Positions 13,291-16,816 of a DNA stretch of 16,816 nucleotides are shown here, piece after piece. How positions within the stretch are numbered: the stretch's first letter is position 1; every line of letters begins with the position of its first letter. The stretch comes from CALARM01 sp964431735 (GTDB lineage Bacteria; Vulcanimicrobiota; SpSt-956; JAKJGF01): assembly GCA_964431735.1 (NCBI GenBank), contig CAYSLJ010000148.1, forward strand, positions 1-16,816, written 5' to 3'. The translations under genes were made by a program, and so were the position numbers. The notes beneath the pieces were generated by a model. It was not told the origin of the DNA and searched no databases. It saw nothing but the letters and a program-made list of their open reading frames with translations.

Positions 13291-13884
13291 TTAAAACGTA
13301 GTGGAATAGCTTTCTGTGAGGTTCCATCTGCCTGTTCCGGCTATGGCTTTACCTGTTTTTACATAGGGACTGCACTGAACTTCATAAGAACGTCTGTCTT
13401 CATCATAAAAGCTTACCGTTTCTGATAATTTTAATACTACTCTATTATTGCGATTAACAAGTATAAAATCTATTTGAAAACGAACCTTTTCACTTTGCAT
13501 CAGCACCGGTCTGTAGCTGAGTCTGCAATGTTTTACAGAAGAAAAAGCTATAAGCTCTTCATATTTGCTGTTCTCTATTATAAAGATTTTTCCTGCCAGC
13601 CGGTCAAATAAGAGTGTCTTTTCACCATTGTCATATATACTTATTTTCAGACCTCTGAAACATTTTTTATATTCTTCCATATCAGCACAGAAGGAGTAAT
13701 ATTTATATGGTTCCGGTGTTTCTACGTTTTCAGGCAGTCCTGTGATGAATTCTGCAAATTGTTCTAAACACTCTTTCCATTCAGGTTTTTCTTCGAGTTT
13801 TTTCCATTGTTTTTGAAGAAAATTTGCTAAAATAGAAGGTCTGATATTTTTCTTTTCCGGTAAGAGATTTACTCCATTAAACAT
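13291..13884 (-). CDS. Hypothetical protein, 197 aa
   Basis: Not recognised. Starts at ATG 13884 behind AGAGGTG; a GTG at 13891-13893 is part of that ribosome site. The N-terminal third is helical and charged (SILANFLQKQWKKLEEKPEW), the rest looks strand-rich (KTLLFDRLAGKIFIIENSKY, KVRFQIDFILVNRNNRVVLK). No signal peptide, membrane segment or catalytic motif can be seen. Codon use and composition match the neighbours. It converges on the two Nif11 precursor genes with a 162-bp gap, so it is not co-transcribed with them; a role in their maturation is possible but not supported by any motif. Confidence 0.7.
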   Translation of the reverse strand: MFNGVNLLPEKKNIRPSILANFLQKQWKKLEEKPEWKECLEQFAEFITGLPENVETPEPYKYYSFCADMEEYKKCFRGLKISIYDNGEKTLLFDRLAGKIFIIENSKYEELIAFSSVKHCRLSYRPVLMQSEKVRFQIDFILVNRNNRVVLKLSETVSFYDEDRRSYEVQCSPYVKTGKAIAGTGRWNLTESYSTTF

Positions 13885-13951
13885 AATTTTCACCTCTTTT
13901 TATTTATATTTTACTATAATATATCCTGCTTATAAGTGCCGCCCAACACAT

Positions 13952-14054
13952 TACTGACCTGAGCATAAGCATGTAATAACAGTCTTCCTCCCGTCACACG
14001 TAACGCGTTACGCGTCACGAGAGCAGATATTTATTATTTATGCTCACCTCAATA
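13952..14054. repeat. Family C MITE-like element, copy 2
   Basis: A 103-bp element with ends TACTGACCTGAGCATAAGCA (13952) and TTTATGCTCACCTCAATA (ending 14054). The core at 13992-14019 has heptamers CGTCACA, CGTAACG, CGTTACG, CGTCACG. Length and internal flanks (GTCTTCCTC before, GAGAGCAGATAT after) agree with copy 1. It sits between two - strand genes. Confidence 0.7.
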
Positions 14055-14106
14055 ATTAAGGATTGTGAATAGAAGTTTATGAGGTGAAATATGGGATGAA
14101 AAAATT

Positions 14107-15990
14107 TTATGTTCGTGGCAGCGTGAAGCAATCAAGCACTTTCCTGAGCTTTAGAGCCAGATCTTTTTTAAAGAATGGTTTTTGTATGAAATTAACCCCT
14201 TCCGGGATTATACCATGGGTTGCTATTACATCACCGGTATAACCTGACATAAATAGACATTTAATATTTTTATAACGGGAACCAAGTATTTCATACAGTT
14301 CCCTCCCGTTCATGCCGGGCATTACAACATCTGTAACAAGGATGTCTATAGTCCCCTTATATTCATCGGCCATCCTGATTGCCTCACAGGGCTCTCTGGC
14401 AGCAAGAACATTATAGCCGAGTTTTTCAAGCATTAATGTCGTCATTTCCAGAAGCTCTTCCTCATCCTCTACAAGCAATATATTTTCCTGTTTCCCTTCC
14501 GGTAATTTTACCTCTTCCTGCTTTTTAAGGTCATCTGATTTTTCCGTTACCAGCGGGAAGCATATATTAAATGTACTTCCCATGGCAGGCTTACTGTAAA
14601 CATTTATAAACCCTTTGTTCTGTTTGACTATTCCGTATACTGTAGCAAGGCCGAGGCCTGTGCCTTTGCCGACTTCCTTTGTAGTAAAGAAGGGCTCAAA
14701 TATATGGTCGATAACTTCTCCCGCCATGCCGCAGCCATTATCGGTCACTGAAATCATTACATAATCGCCTGGACTTACTCCTTCCTCATTACCTGTTGTT
14801 ATATGTTTTGTCTCTATAGAAATTTTGCCTGTACCAGTAATAGAATCACGGGCATTTACACAGAGATTTGCAATTATCTGATCAACCTGGGCAGGGTCTA
14901 TCATGATCATACATGGTTTAATACAGGGCATCCACATAAGATTAATATCTTCACCTATGAGCCGTCTGACCATCTTTAACATACCTGATATGGCATCATT
15001 CAGATCCAGTAATTTCGGAGTAATAGTCTGTTTCCTCGCAAAGGCCAGAAGCTGCCTGGTAAGATCAACTGAACGCATTGCCGCATTGTTTATGGATTCC
15101 AGATTATTATATATACTGCTTGAAATTTCTATCTTTTCCATGGCTAATTCTACATGTCCGATAATCACTCCCAGCATATTATTGAAGTCATGTGCCACTC
15201 CTCCTGCCAGACGTCCTACAGATTCCATCTTCTGAGCATGGAAGAGTTGATCCCTGAGTTTTTCCTGTTCCTCTTCTGCCAGTTTTTTCTCTGTAATATC
15301 CCTGGCAAATCCCAGGAACCTGGTCTCTGAAAGCTTTACAGCATCAATGGCCCAGTAACGTCTGATACCGTCCTTTTTTATAAAAGATAATTCGCCGGAA
15401 GTTTTTCCTGAAGTCAGAACTTTTTGAAAATGTTTTTTCGCAGCTTCTATTGAATCTTCAGGATATAGATCGACAATATTTCTGCATAATAACTCCTCTT
15501 TTGAATATCCGGTTATTGTGCATGCAGCATTATTCGTATCTATAAAATTCCCTTTTTCATCTGTAACAAAAATGCTGTCCGGAGCAAAATCCACATAATT
15601 CCGGAATTTTTTTTCACTTTCCTTCAGTGAAACTATCTTTTCATCTACCAGCGACTGCAGTATCATCTTTTCATCTGAAAGAAGTTCTTCCTGATAAAGT
15701 TTTTCTAATATAATTGCAACCATCTGAATGGCATTTTGAAAGAGTGGCATAAATTCTGGAGATATATCACCGGGATTACCTTTTATTTTAAAAAAACCGT
15801 AGCATTTTTTTGAAGTGGAGAGGTCTATCAAATCCTCACCCGGTGAAGTTTCTCCTTCAATAAATTCAATTGAAAAACCGGGATGAAAGGAATTAAGAGC
15901 TTCCGTAAAGACTGTGATAATTCTTTTACGGCTCTTTAACTGGGTTAAATTATTCATTAACAGGAACAGATCATGGGATATGTTAACCAT
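14107..15990 (-). CDS. PAS hybrid histidine kinase with C-terminal receiver
   Basis: A 627-aa soluble sensor kinase. Residues 1-125 form an unrecognised, possibly GAF-like, input region ending in a coiled-coil. A PAS domain follows at ~128-240 (FAPDSIFVTDEKGNFIDTNN, RYWAIDAVKLSETRFLGFARD). The HisKA H-box is VGRLAGGVAHDFNNML with phospho-acceptor H267. The HATPase domain at ~360-482 has N-box NLCVNARDS, G1 DNGCG, F-box FEPFFTT and G2 GKGTGLGL. A receiver at ~503-622 has phospho-acceptor D554 (LVTDVVMPG) and K604. No membrane segment. It is nine bases downstream of the MEDS sensor gene, so the two are probably one operon. All catalytic residues are present. The output is unclear because no DNA-binding partner lies nearby. 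Confidence 0.92.
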   Translation of the reverse strand: MVNISHDLFLLMNNLTQLKSRKRIITVFTEALNSFHPGFSIEFIEGETSPGEDLIDLSTSKKCYGFFKIKGNPGDISPEFMPLFQNAIQMVAIILEKLYQEELLSDEKMILQSLVDEKIVSLKESEKKFRNYVDFAPDSIFVTDEKGNFIDTNNAACTITGYSKEELLCRNIVDLYPEDSIEAAKKHFQKVLTSGKTSGELSFIKKDGIRRYWAIDAVKLSETRFLGFARDITEKKLAEEEQEKLRDQLFHAQKMESVGRLAGGVAHDFNNMLGVIIGHVELAMEKIEISSSIYNNLESINNAAMRSVDLTRQLLAFARKQTITPKLLDLNDAISGMLKMVRRLIGEDINLMWMPCIKPCMIMIDPAQVDQIIANLCVNARDSITGTGKISIETKHITTGNEEGVSPGDYVMISVTDNGCGMAGEVIDHIFEPFFTTKEVGKGTGLGLATVYGIVKQNKGFINVYSKPAMGSTFNICFPLVTEKSDDLKKQEEVKLPEGKQENILLVEDEEELLEMTTLMLEKLGYNVLAAREPCEAIRMADEYKGTIDILVTDVVMPGMNGRELYEILGSRYKNIKCLFMSGYTGDVIATHGIIPEGVNFIQKPFFKKDLALKLRKVLDCFTLPRT

Positions 15991-15999
15991 AAGATGTAT

Positions 16000-16650
16000 T
16001 TATGCTCCTAAATACTCAGGAGCATGTTCAGCCAGCCATTTGTCTGGATGTATATAATAGGGATTCTGGGAAATAATACCGCCGCTTATTGCAAAGGGAT
16101 GAGTCCGCAGTACATTCATAATTTGAGCCCCTGAAAATCTGTTTACATTATAAAGGCATATGCTTATCCACGGTTTTCCGGGTATAAAATAATTCAGGCG
16201 GGATTCGTAAACCATCAGAAGTTCTACTCCCGGAATTGCTTCCAGAGCCCATACCATTTCTGCTGTTGCCCTTATATTGCGCCATCCCTTTTTCTGGGAT
16301 TCGGCATAAAAACTGTTCAGCCCTTCATCCATCGCCCTGGGAGAAAAGACACCGTCAGGATAATATAACTCTTTAGCGGAAAGTATTGAGAAGTAGTCAG
16401 GATCATTAACATGAGATTCACATTCAGGGCAAAAACGAGTAAATTTTTTTTTAAAATCACATTCACTGCTTTCGCAAGGACAGTAGAGCTGCATGTCGCC
16501 GTCAAGAATACCCTGTTTCAGAAAACCAAATACTATGGAATTTTTCTCCTCTTCAGTTTCGTAGAGACCGCACATGTGAACTCCCCGGTTACATGTATAA
16601 TCTCCAAATCCCATATGGAAAGGTTCCTGAGCTGATGTATGAATATGCAT
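16000..16650 (-). CDS. MEDS-domain sensor protein
   Basis: A 216-aa protein matching the MEDS (methanogen/methylotroph DcmR sensory) domain: HMCGLYETEEEKNSIVFGFL near residues 25-44, GILDGDMQLY, a central YYPDGVFSPRAMDEGLNSFY, the VWALEAIPGVELLMVYESRL helix-strand, and ISICLYNVNRFSG. MEDS domains are thought to bind small hydrocarbon-like ligands or redox cofactors and often sit with histidine kinases. Unusual is a cysteine cluster at 57, 59, 64, 74 and 77 (CPC-x4-C-x9-C-x2-C) suggesting bound metal, inserted after the first strand. ATG 16650 follows GGGAGA. It is the first gene of an operon with the hybrid kinase, so it probably feeds a signal to it. Confidence 0.85.
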   Translation of the reverse strand: MHIHTSAQEPFHMGFGDYTCNRGVHMCGLYETEEEKNSIVFGFLKQGILDGDMQLYCPCESSECDFKKKFTRFCPECESHVNDPDYFSILSAKELYYPDGVFSPRAMDEGLNSFYAESQKKGWRNIRATAEMVWALEAIPGVELLMVYESRLNYFIPGKPWISICLYNVNRFSGAQIMNVLRTHPFAISGGIISQNPYYIHPDKWLAEHAPEYLGA

Positions 16651-16708
16651 AATCTTTCTCCCTTATATGTTTGTACCGTGTGAGGATTGAAATATTTTAT
16701 CTGTTTAT

Positions 16709-16737
16709 ATAATAAAATTTCCCCTTTTATTTGTCAA
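16709..16737 (-). promoter_or_regulatory. Sigma-70-type promoter of the MEDS-kinase operon
   Basis: On the - strand TTGACA (16732-16737) and TATTAT (16709-16714) are separated by 17 bp, about 55 bp before the ATG at 16650. Both hexamers are near consensus. Confidence 0.65.
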
Positions 16738-16765
16738 TAGAAGCTAACATATTTATACTTTATTA

Positions 16766-16816
16766 ATTGCGTTTAAAAATGACAGGTGATTTTACATACA
16801 AGGGAAAAAGAAATTT
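16766..16816. repeat. Left end of a second family A element (cut by window edge)
   Basis: All 51 bases from ATTGCGTTT to the end of the window are identical to 3958-4008. The remainder of the element should lie just beyond the window. Confidence 0.8.

Noticed and set aside
14903..15235. + strand frame opposite the histidine kinase
   Set aside because: It is antisense to the HisKA/HATPase region and has no independent support.

Overview
The window is AT-rich DNA from what looks like an uncultivated environmental bacterium. Strong Shine-Dalgarno sequences (AGGAGG, GAGGTGA) precede most real genes. No rRNA, tRNA or housekeeping marker is present, so the phylum cannot be fixed from this window.

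Region 1 (about 1-5500) is an eroding accessory island. It holds four small toxin-antitoxin-like pairs on the + strand: DUF433/DUF5615 (520-1109), a ribbon-helix-helix antitoxin with MazF (1735-2351), a frameshifted DUF4258 gene with a YgiT-type zinc-finger gene (2617-3115), and a PIN toxin with a 60-aa partner (4276-4937). Between them lie broken genes: two C-terminal pieces of a PAPS-reductase-family protein, a 248-aa 3' piece of an unrecognised larger gene, and a truncated formylglycine-generating-enzyme-like gene on the - strand. Copies of the DUF4258/YgiT module sit at three breakpoints, each beside a truncated gene.

Region 2 (5767-11555, - strand) encodes two GspE/PilB-like proteins. 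The upstream one (622 aa) has an MshEN domain, a linker and an ATPase domain. The downstream one (1264 aa) has the same frame, but a complete VIT-VWA protein (vault/inter-alpha-trypsin domain plus von Willebrand A domain with MIDAS) sits between MshEN and the ATPase. Both share an extra helical segment inside MshEN and both lack the usual GEIRD and TLHTN signatures, although the Walker A motif and four cysteines remain. This fusion is the most unusual protein in the window.

Region 3 (11600-14100) is repeat-rich. It contains two Nif11-class RiPP precursor genes (12525 and 12877) with 64 percent identical leaders and unrelated core peptides. Upstream, four TTCACA hexamers at exact 11-bp spacing stand before a TATAAT box, which looks like a Pho-type regulated promoter. 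No peptide-modifying enzyme or exporter is in the window. A 197-aa protein of unknown function converges on them.

Region 4 (14107-16650, - strand) is a two-gene signalling operon: a MEDS-domain sensor with a cysteine cluster, followed by a PAS hybrid histidine kinase with a C-terminal receiver. A good sigma-70-type promoter precedes it.

Spread through the intergenic DNA are MITE-like palindromic elements. Several carry a hairpin whose arms are runs of heptamers, four per arm in the clearest cases. The same plan recurs with unrelated heptamer sequences and unrelated outer ends.
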